A stretch of 64,000 nt of DNA, taken from contig NZ_CP126095.1 of assembly GCF_030123105.1 (NCBI RefSeq), positions 5,146,001 to 5,210,000 of the forward strand. The letters run 5' to 3'. Of the stretch, positions 19,004 to 27,380 are shown piece after piece. This DNA is from Paenibacillus sp. G2S3. GTDB taxonomy: Bacteria > Bacillota > Bacilli > Paenibacillales > Paenibacillaceae. The notes under the pieces are model-generated. The model did not search any database, was not told the origin of the DNA, and saw nothing but the letters and a program-made list of their open reading frames with translations. The translations under genes were made by a program, and so were the position numbers. The first letter of the stretch is position 1. Every line of letters starts with the position of its first letter.

Positions 19004-19450
19004 GGACTCAGGAGTCACTATTCTTAAATTTTGTGCTGTTTTGGCAACTTTTCGGACTCCAGTGAAGTTATTCTTCACGAAATTGCCCCATCTCAGCTAG
19101 TTTGAGATCAATAGCGCCTGTGGAGTCCGCAACGGTCAAAATATTGGCTTTTTTCTCTGTTTAGTGCCATCTGAGTCCTATAGCAACTTCTTCCCTATGA
19201 ACACCCTAAAGACCAGCCTCGTTACCGCTTATTGTCTAGCTCCCCTACAATTAATCTTTCTGCTGGAATACATTCGGACTCAGGAGTCACTATTCTTGAA
19301 TTTTGTGCTGTTTTGGCAACTTTTCGGACTCCAGTGAAGCTATTCGTCGCGAAAGTGTCCGATTTCGGCTGGTTGGGGGTCAATAGCGCCTGTGGAGTCC
19401 GCAACGGTCAAAATATTGGCTTTTTTCTCTGTTTAGTGCCATCTGAGTCC
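19004..19450. repeat. 175-bp four-motif element, array of two copies
   Basis: Two copies, cores 19004-19178 and 19276-19450, each exactly 175 bp, with period 272. Each core carries GGACTCAGGAGTCACTATT at its left end, GGACTCCAGTGAAGCTATT (or TTATT) 50 bp later, then AATAGCGCCTGTGGAGTCC ending 50 bp before TTTAGTGCCATCTGAGTCC at the right end. The outer pair and the inner pair can each form an imperfect stem. The 97-bp linker (CTTCCCTATGAACACCC onwards) is also conserved between copies. Function unknown. Confidence 0.9.
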
Positions 19451-19532
19451 TATAGCAACTTCTTCCCTATGAACACCCTAAAGACCAGCCTCGTTACCAC
19501 TTATTCTCTAGCTCTCCCTACTGTTTGGTAAA

Positions 19533-19673
19533 AATAAAGTGTTAGACTGGAGTCGTTGATTTAACGCGGTTTTTGAATTGAAAAATCGTCAGCTTTTGAA
19601 AAATAAGTTTTAGACTGATCCATTAAAAAAAAGCAGCGGCGGACCAAGACTTGATAAATAAAGTCTTAGACTG
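19533..19673 (+). repeat. Three copies of a 17-mer AATAAAGTnTTAGACTG, left side of accessory island
   Basis: Copies at 19533-19549, 19602-19617 (one base shorter) and 19657-19673, all in forward orientation. The first and last are followed after 4-13 bases by GTCGTTGA(N)2TAACG. Two more copies in the opposite orientation lie at 22929-22962 on the other side of the MerR/ABC/lipoprotein segment. Confidence 0.7.
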
Positions 19674-19712
19674 CCGCTGTTGTCGTTGAACTAACGTTCC
19701 CCGTTAGTTCAA
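19623..19712 (-). terminator. Two consecutive hairpins after the GNAT gene
   Basis: Directly behind the stop codon is a perfect 11-bp stem TTGAACTAACG/CGTTAGTTCAA (19686-19696, 19702-19712). Next comes a second stem CAGCGGC...CCAAGACTT/AAGTCTTAG...GCCGCTG (19634-19679), which on the minus strand runs into TTTTTTTTAATGG. The second has the form of a rho-independent terminator; the first may protect the 3' end. Confidence 0.75.
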
Positions 19713-20117
19713 TCATATCAACTCTGAGATAAACATTGGTGTAGCTCCATCCTCTGTATTAAAGCCAAATTTATTATAGAAATCCTTTGCATGAGGATAA
19801 GAAATTAATACTTTTGTTTTACACCCTTTATATCTATCAAGCATTATATTCATCATTTCCTTACCTATACCTATACTCTGATAACTCGGATTAATAAGCA
19901 TATAATGAAAATATACCGTTAAAACACCATCTGACAAAGCATTTATTAAACCGACAAGCTTTCCTCCTTCCCAAGCGGTAACAATTGAATGAGATCCTCC
20001 GATGGCTTGTAAAAGCTCGTTTGGATACTTGCCAGACTCCCATTCTACCGAAAGAAATAACTCTTGAAGTGCATCCTTAGTGATATCCTCTTTGCTTGAA
20101 GCGTAATAAATACTCAC
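19713..20117 (-). CDS. GNAT family N-acetyltransferase
   Basis: 134 residues from a GTG preceded by GGAAGG. The acetyl-CoA-binding motif A is INPSYQSIGIGKEMMNIML (about residues 74-92), following the beta-strand VGLINALSDG and YFHYMLI. The end, HAKDFYNKFGFNTEDG, is the usual motif B of small GNAT proteins. The substrate cannot be told. It stands alone with its own terminator in an AT-rich segment bounded by repeats, consistent with accessory origin. Confidence 0.85.
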   Translation of the reverse strand: MSIYYASSKEDITKDALQELFLSVEWESGKYPNELLQAIGGSHSIVTAWEGGKLVGLINALSDGVLTVYFHYMLINPSYQSIGIGKEMMNIMLDRYKGCKTKVLISYPHAKDFYNKFGFNTEDGATPMFISELI

Positions 20118-20417
20118 CCTTATACCTTCCTTTCATAAAACTAACTACGGCACAACATCTGTTTTAAACTCCCATATTTCGATGGTTTTGCAATCCTTAC
20201 GAAGCCATAAAATAATACCGACAAAGCAATTTCGGATTTATCAAAGTGAATAATCACTTTATTTACCTCAATATACTATTAAAAATATGTATAGAAAATG
20301 GATTAACTGAAGTGGAATTTGTATTTATTCACATTAGAGAATTCATGAGAATAATCGGCGAAGTATAACATTCTTGTCCTCAGCCAGGGGTAAGAAACGT
20401 GATTCCTTAATCAAAAA
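20118..20417. other. AT-rich intergenic region, no supported gene
   Basis: Nothing convincing. A 40-codon GTG frame at 20246-20368 has no ribosome site and no recognisable similarity. The region contains the GNAT gene's promoter end and is visibly AT-rich like the rest of the island. Confidence 0.5.
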
Positions 20418-20440
20418 AAAGCCGCTAAATTAGCGACTTT
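20411..20440 (-). terminator. Terminator after the MerR gene
   Basis: Stem AAAGCCGCTAA/TTAGCGACTTT (20418-20440) with one mismatch and a tiny loop, followed on the minus strand by TTTTTTTTGATT. Confidence 0.65.
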
Positions 20441-20486
20441 CAATCGAACAATTTTCTTTTCCTAAGCCTTTTCCTTTGTATTTATT

Positions 20487-21281
20487 CTAACATGTGCGTT
20501 TCTTAATGAACAGTTGTATCTGATAATCCCACTGCAATATTCCAGTCACAATAATGTTATGAAGAACAAAATCTGGACACACATCGTATTCCGTCTTTGC
20601 CCTTTCAAGTAAATTTTTTAATACAGCATTCTTATTCTCTTCGGTACAATTTGCACACAGATAGTCCCCTTCTGGTAGCACAGTCAGCCCCTCTAAAGAC
20701 GGATATTTCAAGCAAACAGCAAATAATCGTGTTATTCCTTCAGTCGTGAACATTCCCGCCATATCTTCAAACAGAAATTGTGAATGCAGAGACGTTTCAA
20801 TTTGTTGATAGAAATGTCTGTGATAGTCCCATAAATTCTTAAGTGTGGGGCTGTCCATTTTATTCGAAAGCATAATTACCCTTTCCTCTATGTGTCTGAC
20901 AAAGTAATTTTCACTTTGACTATAACCATTGTGGAACTTATTTTCATAATGTAGATAGGCACGTTTAATTTTTGATTTTGCATACTGCAGACGAGCAATT
21001 TTATCGTCTGCTCTTTTTTCTGCCTGTTTTAGAAATGCAATTACTTTAGAGAGATCATTCTGCTGCAAAATATCTTTAATATCCATTAAAGTAAGATCCA
21101 TTGCTTTAAGCAGTTCAATGGTTTGCAGCTTTACGAGCTCCTGCTCGGAATAGTATCGATATCCCGACAATTCATCTTTATGGCATGGCTTGACTAATCC
21201 AATACGATCATAGTGCCGCAAGGTCTCACTGGTCATCTCTACGATCTCTGCTGCTTGCTTAATTGTAAAATAGTTGTTCAT
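20487..21281 (-). CDS. MerR family transcriptional regulator with C-terminal effector domain
   Basis: 264 residues from the ATG at 21281 (MNNYFTIKQAAEIVEMTSET), with AGAGGG upstream; the longer open frame adds a hydrophobic leader that belongs to the divergent promoter region. Residues 1-70 are the MerR winged helix (TSETLRHYDRIGLVKP, SGYRYYSEQELVKLQTIELLKAM) and 75-115 the dimerising coiled coil. The remaining 145 residues are a sensor domain I do not recognise; it has three cysteines near its end, in YLCANC and DVCPDF. It faces a MerR-type operator at 21292-21322 and probably controls both itself and the decayed ABC operon to the right. Confidence 0.85.
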   Translation of the reverse strand: MNNYFTIKQAAEIVEMTSETLRHYDRIGLVKPCHKDELSGYRYYSEQELVKLQTIELLKAMDLTLMDIKDILQQNDLSKVIAFLKQAEKRADDKIARLQYAKSKIKRAYLHYENKFHNGYSQSENYFVRHIEERVIMLSNKMDSPTLKNLWDYHRHFYQQIETSLHSQFLFEDMAGMFTTEGITRLFAVCLKYPSLEGLTVLPEGDYLCANCTEENKNAVLKNLLERAKTEYDVCPDFVLHNIIVTGILQWDYQIQLFIKKRTC

Positions 21282-21291
21282 ATCTACCCTC

Positions 21292-21322
21292 TTGACCTTT
21301 TTGTAACACAAAAGTTTATGAT
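21292..21322 (+). promoter_or_regulatory. MerR-type promoter/operator with 19-bp spacer
   Basis: -35 TTGACC (21292-21297), a 19-bp spacer and -10 TATGAT (21317-21322), with an inverted repeat CTTTTTGT-AAC-ACAAAAG centred in the spacer. Over-long spacers carrying a dyad are the hallmark of MerR-activated promoters, which the regulator untwists. It points at the transporter remnant at 21395 and lies immediately upstream of the merR start. Confidence 0.65.
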
Positions 21323-21394
21323 GATTAAAACATATGCGACTGATAAACGCAACGAAATACAAAAATGAATTTATTACCAGAGAGGAAGGCAAAA

Positions 21395-21490
21395 ATGATA
21401 GAACTAAATCATGTATCAAAGGATTATCAAAAAGCATTTTTCCTTAAGGACTTTACGTTAAAGATTGAGACCTGTGGTATTTACTCCTAG
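21395..21490 (+). pseudogene. ABC transporter ATPase, N-terminal remnant
   Basis: Preceded by GAGAGGAAGG, the frame starts MIELNHVSKDYQKAFFLKDF, the classic opening strand pair of an ABC ATPase, but ends at a TAG after 31 residues, before Walker A. Nothing of the remaining roughly 200 residues is present downstream, so this is the stump of a deleted gene. It is correctly placed behind the MerR-type promoter. Confidence 0.75.
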
Positions 21491-21814
21491 CTATTACCGC
21501 AGTATTGGTATCTATGGTGAATACATTTATCCATCTGGTAGTTGACCCCATCAATAAGACACAAATCATAGTCAATCTGCTTGAACTTTGCGGCTGGTGG
21601 GAAAATGGTGTAATCCTTGCATTTCCTCAGTAGTTTGCCTTTTTGCTATTGACGGCTATATTCCTGCATGTATTGCTGTCTAGGCAGTCATATTTGGGTA
21701 GACTTTTTCAAGATCATTATGTTCAACTCTAATGCTTTGTTGCATATCGGAATTTGTCTGCGTAGCAGCTTAAGATTGGCATTCATAGGACTGGCTATAT
21801 TAAAAAGAAAATGA
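21491..21814 (+). pseudogene. ABC permease remnant, frameshifted
   Basis: In one frame 21491-21634 reads LAITAVLVSMVNTFIHLVVD...LELCGWWENGVILAFPQ up to a stop. After that stop the same frame continues FAFLLLTAIFLHVLLSRQS. In a second frame 21723-21814 reads NSNALLHIGICLRSSLRLAF and ends GLAILKRK, a typical membrane-protein tail. The hydrophobic patches across frames indicate a decayed integral membrane subunit. Together with the ATPase stump it represents a collapsed transporter operon. Confidence 0.55.
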
Positions 21815-21836
21815 TTTAACGAAGGAGCATTTTATA

Positions 21837-22511
21837 ATGAAAAGTACTGCAAAAAAATTACTAACTACTATAGGCATATTGGTGACACTATTGATATCAT
21901 TGGCAGGATGTTCCTCCGACTCCACTTCCATGGAGGAAAAAAATTACGTCATCCCTGCCCAAAAGATTGATACCTTAACAATTGATGTAAAGGACAAAAA
22001 AATAAATATCCTCCAATCTAAAGATGAACAAATTCATATTGTTTACTATGAAAGTGAGAAAGATTTTTACAAGATTGATCTATCTGACGATAAAGAACTG
22101 TCAATGGTAAGTGATAGTAATAAGGAATGGAACGACTATATCGGAGGAAAAAGCTCGCAAGTAACCAGAACTATTCAGGTATGGATACCTGATGCAACTT
22201 TAAAAAATTTGACTTTAAAAACATCAAATGAAAGTATTGTATTACCAACAATCGTGTTTTTAGGGACAGTGGAAGTAAACATAAATAACGGAAATATCCA
22301 GCTGGACAAATTGAATGTAGGGACTGCTATAACCCTTAAAACAAAAAACGGAAATATTAGCGGTTCAATTCTAGGGTCATATGATGATTTCGCGATCTTA
22401 AGCAAGGTAAAGAAAGGAGATAGCAATTTGCCTGCCAATAAAGAGAATGGTTCGAAAAAATTATCTGCTTATACAAATAACGGCGATATTACCTTACAAT
22501 TTTCTGAGTAG
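21837..22511 (+). CDS. Lipoprotein with DUF4097-like beta-repeat domain
   Basis: 224 residues; GAAGGAG nine bases before the ATG. The signal peptide ends in a lipobox, ISLAGC (C at about 25), so the protein is predicted to be anchored outside the membrane. The body is a repetitive beta-helix-like pattern (IDVKDKKINILQSKDEQIHI, TLKTSNESIVLP, VNINNGNIQLDKLNVGT, LKTKNGNISGSILGS, AYTNNGDITLQF) typical of DUF4097 proteins. Such proteins often accompany MerR- or two-component-regulated ABC exporters, so it is probably the surviving last gene of the decayed operon. The function is unknown. Confidence 0.8.
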   Translation: MKSTAKKLLTTIGILVTLLISLAGCSSDSTSMEEKNYVIPAQKIDTLTIDVKDKKINILQSKDEQIHIVYYESEKDFYKIDLSDDKELSMVSDSNKEWNDYIGGKSSQVTRTIQVWIPDATLKNLTLKTSNESIVLPTIVFLGTVEVNINNGNIQLDKLNVGTAITLKTKNGNISGSILGSYDDFAILSKVKKGDSNLPANKENGSKKLSAYTNNGDITLQFSE

Positions 22512-22928
22512 CCAGTAGTTAAATATTAGCTCGTATGAAGTCAGATACAATATTGAAAGGGATAACCCCTGTTTCACTTTTGAAACCTCTGGTCCTACCT
22601 CTTCGACTATTCCACCGGCCTATGACCGATAAAATATCCCTCTTGTATGGAAAATCACCTTGATAAAGTTGTTGATCCGACCCGTAAATCAATTATCTTA
22701 TGATGTACCCGAGGGCCAAAATTAAGCTTGATCGTGACTTCCATCAAAATAAAGTATAAGTCGCATTACAGCGGCTTATACCTTCATGTTTTTGTTTGAC
22801 TGTCTTGAACCATCCTTTGGACTGAATGTATCCGATGCATATAAAAAGTACTACTATCGATATAATTAAAATAATACCGTATATTGGATATTCAAACGAT
22901 CCTGCCAGTTAGCTTAATGAAGCATCGT
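22512..22928. other. Intergenic region downstream of the lipoprotein
   Basis: No gene supported in 417 bases. It contains the hairpin at 22754-22781; the remainder is featureless AT-rich sequence leading into the inverted 17-mers and the second repeat array. Confidence 0.5.
22754..22795 (+). terminator. Possible terminator after the lipoprotein gene
   Basis: Stem GTATAAG-T-CGC/GCG-G-CTTATAC (22754-22763, 22772-22781) followed by CTTCATGTTTTTG. It is 240 bp past the stop, so its assignment to the lipoprotein transcript is uncertain. Confidence 0.45.
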
Positions 22929-22962
22929 CAGTCTAATACTTTATTAAGTCTAAAACTTTATT
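22929..22962 (-). repeat. Two tandem inverted copies of the 17-mer, right side of accessory island
   Basis: On the minus strand 22945-22929 reads AATAAAGTATTAGACTG and 22962-22946 reads AATAAAGTTTTAGACTT, directly abutting. They are the inverse of the three copies at 19533-19673. Confidence 0.7.
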
Positions 22963-23005
22963 TTCTTTTGACACCTACAATTAACCTTACTGCTGAATTA
23001 CATTC

Positions 23006-23723
23006 GGACTCAGGAGTCGCTATTCATGAATTTAGTGTTGTTTTGGCAACTTTTCGGACTCCAGTGAAGCTATTCGTCGCGAAAATCCCCCATCTCGGCC
23101 AGTTTGGGGCCAATAGCGCCTGTGGAGTCCGTAACGGTTCAAATATTGGCTTTTTTCGCCGTTTAGTGTCTTCTGAGTCCAATAACAGCTTCTTCCCTAT
23201 GAACACCCTAAAGAGCACCTCGTTACCGCTTAATGTCTAGCTCCCCTAAATTTAATCTTACTGCTGAATTACATTCGGACTCAGGAGTCGCTATTCATGA
23301 ATTTAGTGTTGTTTTGGCAACTTTTCGGACTCCAGTGAAGCTATTCGTCGCGAAAGTCCCCCATCTCGGCTAGTTTGGGGTCAATAGCGCCTGTGGAGTC
23401 CGCAACGATCAAAATCCAAGCTTTTTTCGCTGTTTAGTATCATCTGAGTCCTATAGCAACTGCTTCCCTTATGAACACCCTAAAGAGCACCTCGTTACCG
23501 CTTAATGTCCAGCTCCCCTAAATTTAATCTTACTGCTGAATTACATTCGGACTCAGGAGTCGCTATTCATGAATTTCGTGCTGTTTTGGCAACTTTTCGG
23601 ACTCCAGTGAAGCTATTCATCGCGAAAGTCCCCCATCTCGGCTAGTTTGGGGTCAATAGCGCCTGTGGAGTCCGCAACAATCAAAATCCAGGCTTTTTTC
23701 GCTGTTTAGTATCATCTGAGTCC
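23006..23723. repeat. 175-bp four-motif element, array of three copies
   Basis: Cores 23006-23180, 23277-23451 and 23549-23723, each 175 bp, period 271-272, same orientation and same linker as the array at 19004. The four GGACTC motifs keep their positions in all three while the sequence between them varies (for instance ATATTGGC against ATCCAAGC). The whole 22962-23880 stretch is repeat or repeat-derived and contains no gene. Confidence 0.9.
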
Positions 23724-23907
23724 TATAGCAACTTCGTCCCTTATGAACACCCTAAAGACCAGCCTCGTTACCGCCTATCATCTAGCTCCTCCTACAATAA
23801 ACCAGCCTCGTTCCCATTTGTCGACCAGCCACTCACCTCATCTCAACAGCTCCACAGTAGCGGACCTACCTTGTTAATCCCGAATCCTACTCTTCTTAGA
23901 ACATAGC

Positions 23908-23953
23908 AAAAAATCCGTAAAAGGAATCCTTGTTAAGGACTCCTTTTACGGAT
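23908..23953 (-). terminator. Terminator after the RlmI-like gene
   Basis: Near-perfect 19-bp stem (ATCCGTAAAAGGA and partner, 23913-23953) with loop GTT, followed on the minus strand by TTTTTTGCTATG. Confidence 0.88.
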
Positions 23954-23983
23954 CAACATTCATTGTCTATATGAACAGCCAGC

Positions 23984-25417
23984 TTATTTCTTACTACGCA
24001 CTTCAAAAATCGCAAACTTCAGATAATGTCCTTCGTTAACGCCTAGAATCTGTGGATGGTCTTTGCCTGCGGCACGCCATTCCACAAGTCTCAATACTTT
24101 ACCAGCATCTTTAGCTGCATCTGCAATCGTTTCAAGGAACAGATCCGGCTGCATGTGGTAGGAACAACTTGCGGTAACCAAATACCCACCTTCGTTCACC
24201 AGCTTCATGCCATGCAGATTAATATCTTTGTAACCACGACAAGCACCTGCTACTGCGCTTTTAGTTTTCGCAAACGCTGGAGGGTCTAGGATAACTACAT
24301 CCCAAGTTCTACCTCCACCTGCTGTCATCGGCTTGGAGGTATCCGTTTTAGTTGCTTTGCCTCCGGATTTAGCATTTGTAGTCGCTACTGTTGATTCCGT
24401 TCCGCTTGCAATCGTCGCCCGCTCCGAACGTTCCTCCAGTCCTTTAACCTGATTACGCAGGTAGGCAAAAGCATCATCCACTACAAACTCCACTCGGTCA
24501 CTAAAGCCATTCAGCTCTACATTGACCTTGGCACTCTCTATAGCATGAGCGGAAACGTCAAGGCAGGTTACTTTTTTGGCGCCATATTTGCATGCATGCA
24601 GAGTGAAGCTGCCTGTGTGTGAGAAGCATTCCAGCACTGTAGCACCATCCCAATAAGGGAAGGTTACGTGTTTACCACTCTTATTTACTGGCAAAGTCTG
24701 TAGCGAGCCATCTTCTGCTTCGATTTCTTGCAGTGTAATGCCGCTTCGTCCACCCCAGCCCTTCATGAGTGGCGCAATGGATGCTCTATTTTCACGCTGA
24801 TCAAAGAAATATCCTGTCTTCTGGCCCTCTTCGATATCTACTACCAGCTTCAGGTCATTCTCACTTACGGTAACATGCCGTGGGCATTCCCCGTATAGCA
24901 CACCTGTAGTCTGCTCCAACCCTTCCAGTTCGCGCACGCTAACATCACTGCGTTCATAAATACCACGCGGTGCCATAACCTGTACAAGTGCTTCAACAAT
25001 CTCTGTACGGCACTTGTCCATTCCGAGTGTAAGGAGCTGCACAACCAGAATATCCCCGAACCGATCTACAATAAGCCCAGGTAAAAAGTCCGCCTCACCA
25101 TAAACCAATCGATATGCGTCTGCCCCAGGAAGGAAACGTTCTCTATGTTGCAGACAATTTGTAAACCGTTCTACGAAAAAGGCAGTGTCCATGATAGACA
25201 AAGGTCCCTGTGATACAATTCTCACCCGAATCTGTGACGCTGGATTGTAATATCCTACAGCCAGAAAGCGACCTTGATGATTAAGTACATCCACTAATCC
25301 CCCTGCTTCTGGGTTTCCTTCTACTGATGCAACTTCACCTGCAAAGACCCATGGATGGCCCTGTTCCAGTCTTTTTTTGCGATTGCGTTCTAAAATAACC
25401 GATGCCAATGACTTCAA
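23984..25417 (-). CDS. Class I SAM-dependent rRNA methyltransferase, RlmI/YwbD type
   Basis: 477 residues. An N-terminal PUA domain (about 1-80, KKRLEQGHPWVFAGEVASVEG) is followed by the EEHUD-like middle and a Rossmann methyltransferase: motif I ATVLECFSHTGSFTLHAC, motif II VTCLDVS, and the catalytic-loop motif IV VVILDPPAFAK. This family methylates C5 of cytosines in 23S rRNA (RlmI acts at C1962 in E. coli). It is longer than most homologues because of two low-complexity inserts, one around SGITLQEIEAEDGSLQTL and one Thr/Ala/Lys-rich stretch of about 40 residues just before motif IV. The gene is divergent from yqeW. Confidence 0.9.
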   Translation of the reverse strand: MKSLASVILERNRKKRLEQGHPWVFAGEVASVEGNPEAGGLVDVLNHQGRFLAVGYYNPASQIRVRIVSQGPLSIMDTAFFVERFTNCLQHRERFLPGADAYRLVYGEADFLPGLIVDRFGDILVVQLLTLGMDKCRTEIVEALVQVMAPRGIYERSDVSVRELEGLEQTTGVLYGECPRHVTVSENDLKLVVDIEEGQKTGYFFDQRENRASIAPLMKGWGGRSGITLQEIEAEDGSLQTLPVNKSGKHVTFPYWDGATVLECFSHTGSFTLHACKYGAKKVTCLDVSAHAIESAKVNVELNGFSDRVEFVVDDAFAYLRNQVKGLEERSERATIASGTESTVATTNAKSGGKATKTDTSKPMTAGGGRTWDVVILDPPAFAKTKSAVAGACRGYKDINLHGMKLVNEGGYLVTASCSYHMQPDLFLETIADAAKDAGKVLRLVEWRAAGKDHPQILGVNEGHYLKFAIFEVRSKK

Positions 25418-25507
25418 CTCCCTGTTTTTCTAAAAATGATTTTATACATGTCCTACACGTTACTTTCATATATTGGTGTACAACCCTCGTCCAAAGGAGT
25501 ATGCCCT

Positions 25508-26497
25508 ATGTTCCGTGATCTGCTGTTCCCTATTATATATGGTCTTGTTATCTTTCTGGCTGGCATGAAGCTAATGGAAACAGCGTTGTCCAAGCTTGCG
25601 GGCCCTCTGTTAACTACAAGCCTGAATAAGGCTACCTCTACACCTATCAAAGGCTTGATCGCAAGCAGTGTACTGTCAGCCTTGCTTCAGAGCAGCACGG
25701 CAGTAACTGTACTCACGATCGGCATGGTGAATGCCGGCCTGCTTACCTATGCTCGTACTCTCGGTATTATCTTAGGTAGCAACATCGGTACCACTTTGAC
25801 CACCGAACTGATCGGGCTTCAGATCAATTCCATGGCCTCACCACTGCTGGCTGCCTCGCTGAGTCTGTGGGCAGCGGCTGTCATTGCTGGTGAGCTACCG
25901 CCGTATACATCACGGATTGCTGCACTCTCCCGAAAAATAGCAGAGCCGCTGCAATTCATCAGCCTGGCTGTATCAGGATTCGCCCTAGTCTTATGGGGAA
26001 TCGCAGTCATGCAGTCCATCGGCGGGACACTTCAGGAGAGTGGCCTATTCCTCTGGTTCCTGAATCATGCTGCCACAAGTGTCCTGTGGGGACTCGCGGC
26101 TGGCGCCTGCCTAACAGCCCTGCTACATAGTAGCGCTGCGGTCATTGCCATGGCTATGAGCATTGCCGCGTCGGGTGCCATGCCCCCAGAGCTCGGCATA
26201 GCCATCGTGCTCGGTGCCAACGTCGGCACCTGCTTCACAGCAGTCATCGCTTCCATCGGTGGCTCGTCTTCCGGCGTCTTCGTCGCTTGGTCGCATGTAG
26301 CTCTTAACATTGGCGGTGCGCTGCTCTTCCTGCCACTTATCGGACCTTTGCAAGCAGCAGTTATCTGGATCGGCGGGGGCCCCGCTTCACAAATTGCCCA
26401 TGCCCAGACTATTTTTAATATCATCTGCTCGCTAATTGCACTCCCATTATGTTACCTGCCTGTATGGTCAAGACTGGAGAAACGTCTTCAATCGTAA
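25508..26497 (+). CDS. yqeW: Na/Pi cotransporter family protein, YqeW type
   Basis: 329 residues from the ATG at 25508, which has AAAGGAG eight bases upstream; the frame is open from 25436 but the extra 24 codons have no site of their own. Two inverted Na/Pi-cotransporter repeats are plain: LLQSSTAVTVLTIGMVNAG with GSNIGTTLT, and LLHSSAAVIAMAMS with GANVGTCFTA. About eight membrane segments. The family imports phosphate with sodium. In B. subtilis yqeW lies between mtaB and rpsU on the same strand; here it keeps roughly that place but is reversed. Confidence 0.9.
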   Translation: MFRDLLFPIIYGLVIFLAGMKLMETALSKLAGPLLTTSLNKATSTPIKGLIASSVLSALLQSSTAVTVLTIGMVNAGLLTYARTLGIILGSNIGTTLTTELIGLQINSMASPLLAASLSLWAAAVIAGELPPYTSRIAALSRKIAEPLQFISLAVSGFALVLWGIAVMQSIGGTLQESGLFLWFLNHAATSVLWGLAAGACLTALLHSSAAVIAMAMSIAASGAMPPELGIAIVLGANVGTCFTAVIASIGGSSSGVFVAWSHVALNIGGALLFLPLIGPLQAAVIWIGGGPASQIAHAQTIFNIICSLIALPLCYLPVWSRLEKRLQS

Positions 26498-26549
26498 CGA
26501 TATACTGTAACGCCTGATCCCAAACTTTCCACAACTGTACTATTATACT

Positions 26550-27380
26550 TCAATCGAAAATATTATAAAACCGCGATCCATCGTAAAAAGTGATTACCGT
26601 CGAAGATATTGCGATCAGAGCGAATAAGATCAAAGCAATATAGTCGTTTCTTGAGAAAGGACGACTACTGTACCAAGTCCGTTTACTCTTAGTTCCGAAG
26701 CCACGTAACTCCATAGCCGTACTAATATTCTCAATTCGCTCAATGCTAGTCAGAATTAAGGGCATAAGAATCGAAATGATATTTTTAAGCCGCTTAGGCA
26801 GCTTTTCTTTTCGAGAGATGTCTATTCCACGTGCCTGAGCAGAGAAAGATATATTCTCATAATCTCTTTGGATATCCGGAATGTACCGCAGCGCAAGCGA
26901 TACAGAATATGCAACTTTATAATTCACACCAATCCGGTTTAAGGAGGCTGCGAATTCACTAGGATGTGTCGTTAGAAGGAACAACAGTGCCATTGGAATG
27001 ACTACCGCATACTTAAGGGCAATATTGAATTGATAGAATAGCTGCTCCCCTGTAACGGTATACCGACCTACAAGATGAACAATATCATGACGTGAACCGT
27101 AGACCTTTACACCTTCCAATGGAGAAAAAATAAAGATGGCTATATGATTAAGCACAAAGAAAATCAAAATAAAATATAGTACGAAGGCATAATCCTGAAA
27201 TTGAACTTTAGAGACTCTAAAGGCAATCAAACTAAATAATAGCATCACTATTAGACATCTTGTATCATATGTAATCATCCCTGTCACAGACCACACTATA
27301 AATAAAATCAGCTTAGTGGCGCCTGTAAGACGGTGAATGGGTGAATCCTGCTTCGTAAAAGTTAACATTGTGGCCTTCAT
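26550..27380 (-). CDS. ecfT: Energy-coupling factor transporter transmembrane protein EcfT
   Basis: 276 residues with five or six membrane segments and the two C-terminal coupling helices carrying the Ala-Arg-Gly motifs SAQARGIDI and AMELRGFG, which dock on the ATPases. Its ATG overlaps the ecfA stop as ATGA (27380-27377), so the two are co-translated. It forms the scaffold of an ECF vitamin or cofactor importer with the fused ATPase and the S component upstream. Confidence 0.92.
   Translation of the reverse strand: MKATMLTFTKQDSPIHRLTGATKLILFIVWSVTGMITYDTRCLIVMLLFSLIAFRVSKVQFQDYAFVLYFILIFFVLNHIAIFIFSPLEGVKVYGSRHDIVHLVGRYTVTGEQLFYQFNIALKYAVVIPMALLFLLTTHPSEFAASLNRIGVNYKVAYSVSLALRYIPDIQRDYENISFSAQARGIDISRKEKLPKRLKNIISILMPLILTSIERIENISTAMELRGFGTKSKRTWYSSRPFSRNDYIALILFALIAISSTVITFYDGSRFYNIFD

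Noticed and set aside
19232..19531. Open frame of 99 codons through the repeat, with a similar 118-codon frame at 22884-23240 (shared peptides ATFRTPVKLFVAK and NSACGVRN)
   Set aside because: Both simply read through copies of the 175-bp element; other copies have stops in the same frame, there is no ribosome site, and the shared peptide follows from shared DNA.
20246..20368. 40-codon GTG frame (NNHFIYLNILLK...)
   Set aside because: No ribosome site, very AT-rich, no recognisable family; could be a gene scrap but cannot be supported.
21282..21437. N-terminal extension of the MerR protein (hydrophobic 52 residues)
   Set aside because: It covers the divergent promoter and lacks a ribosome site; the family begins at MNNYFTIKQAAEI.
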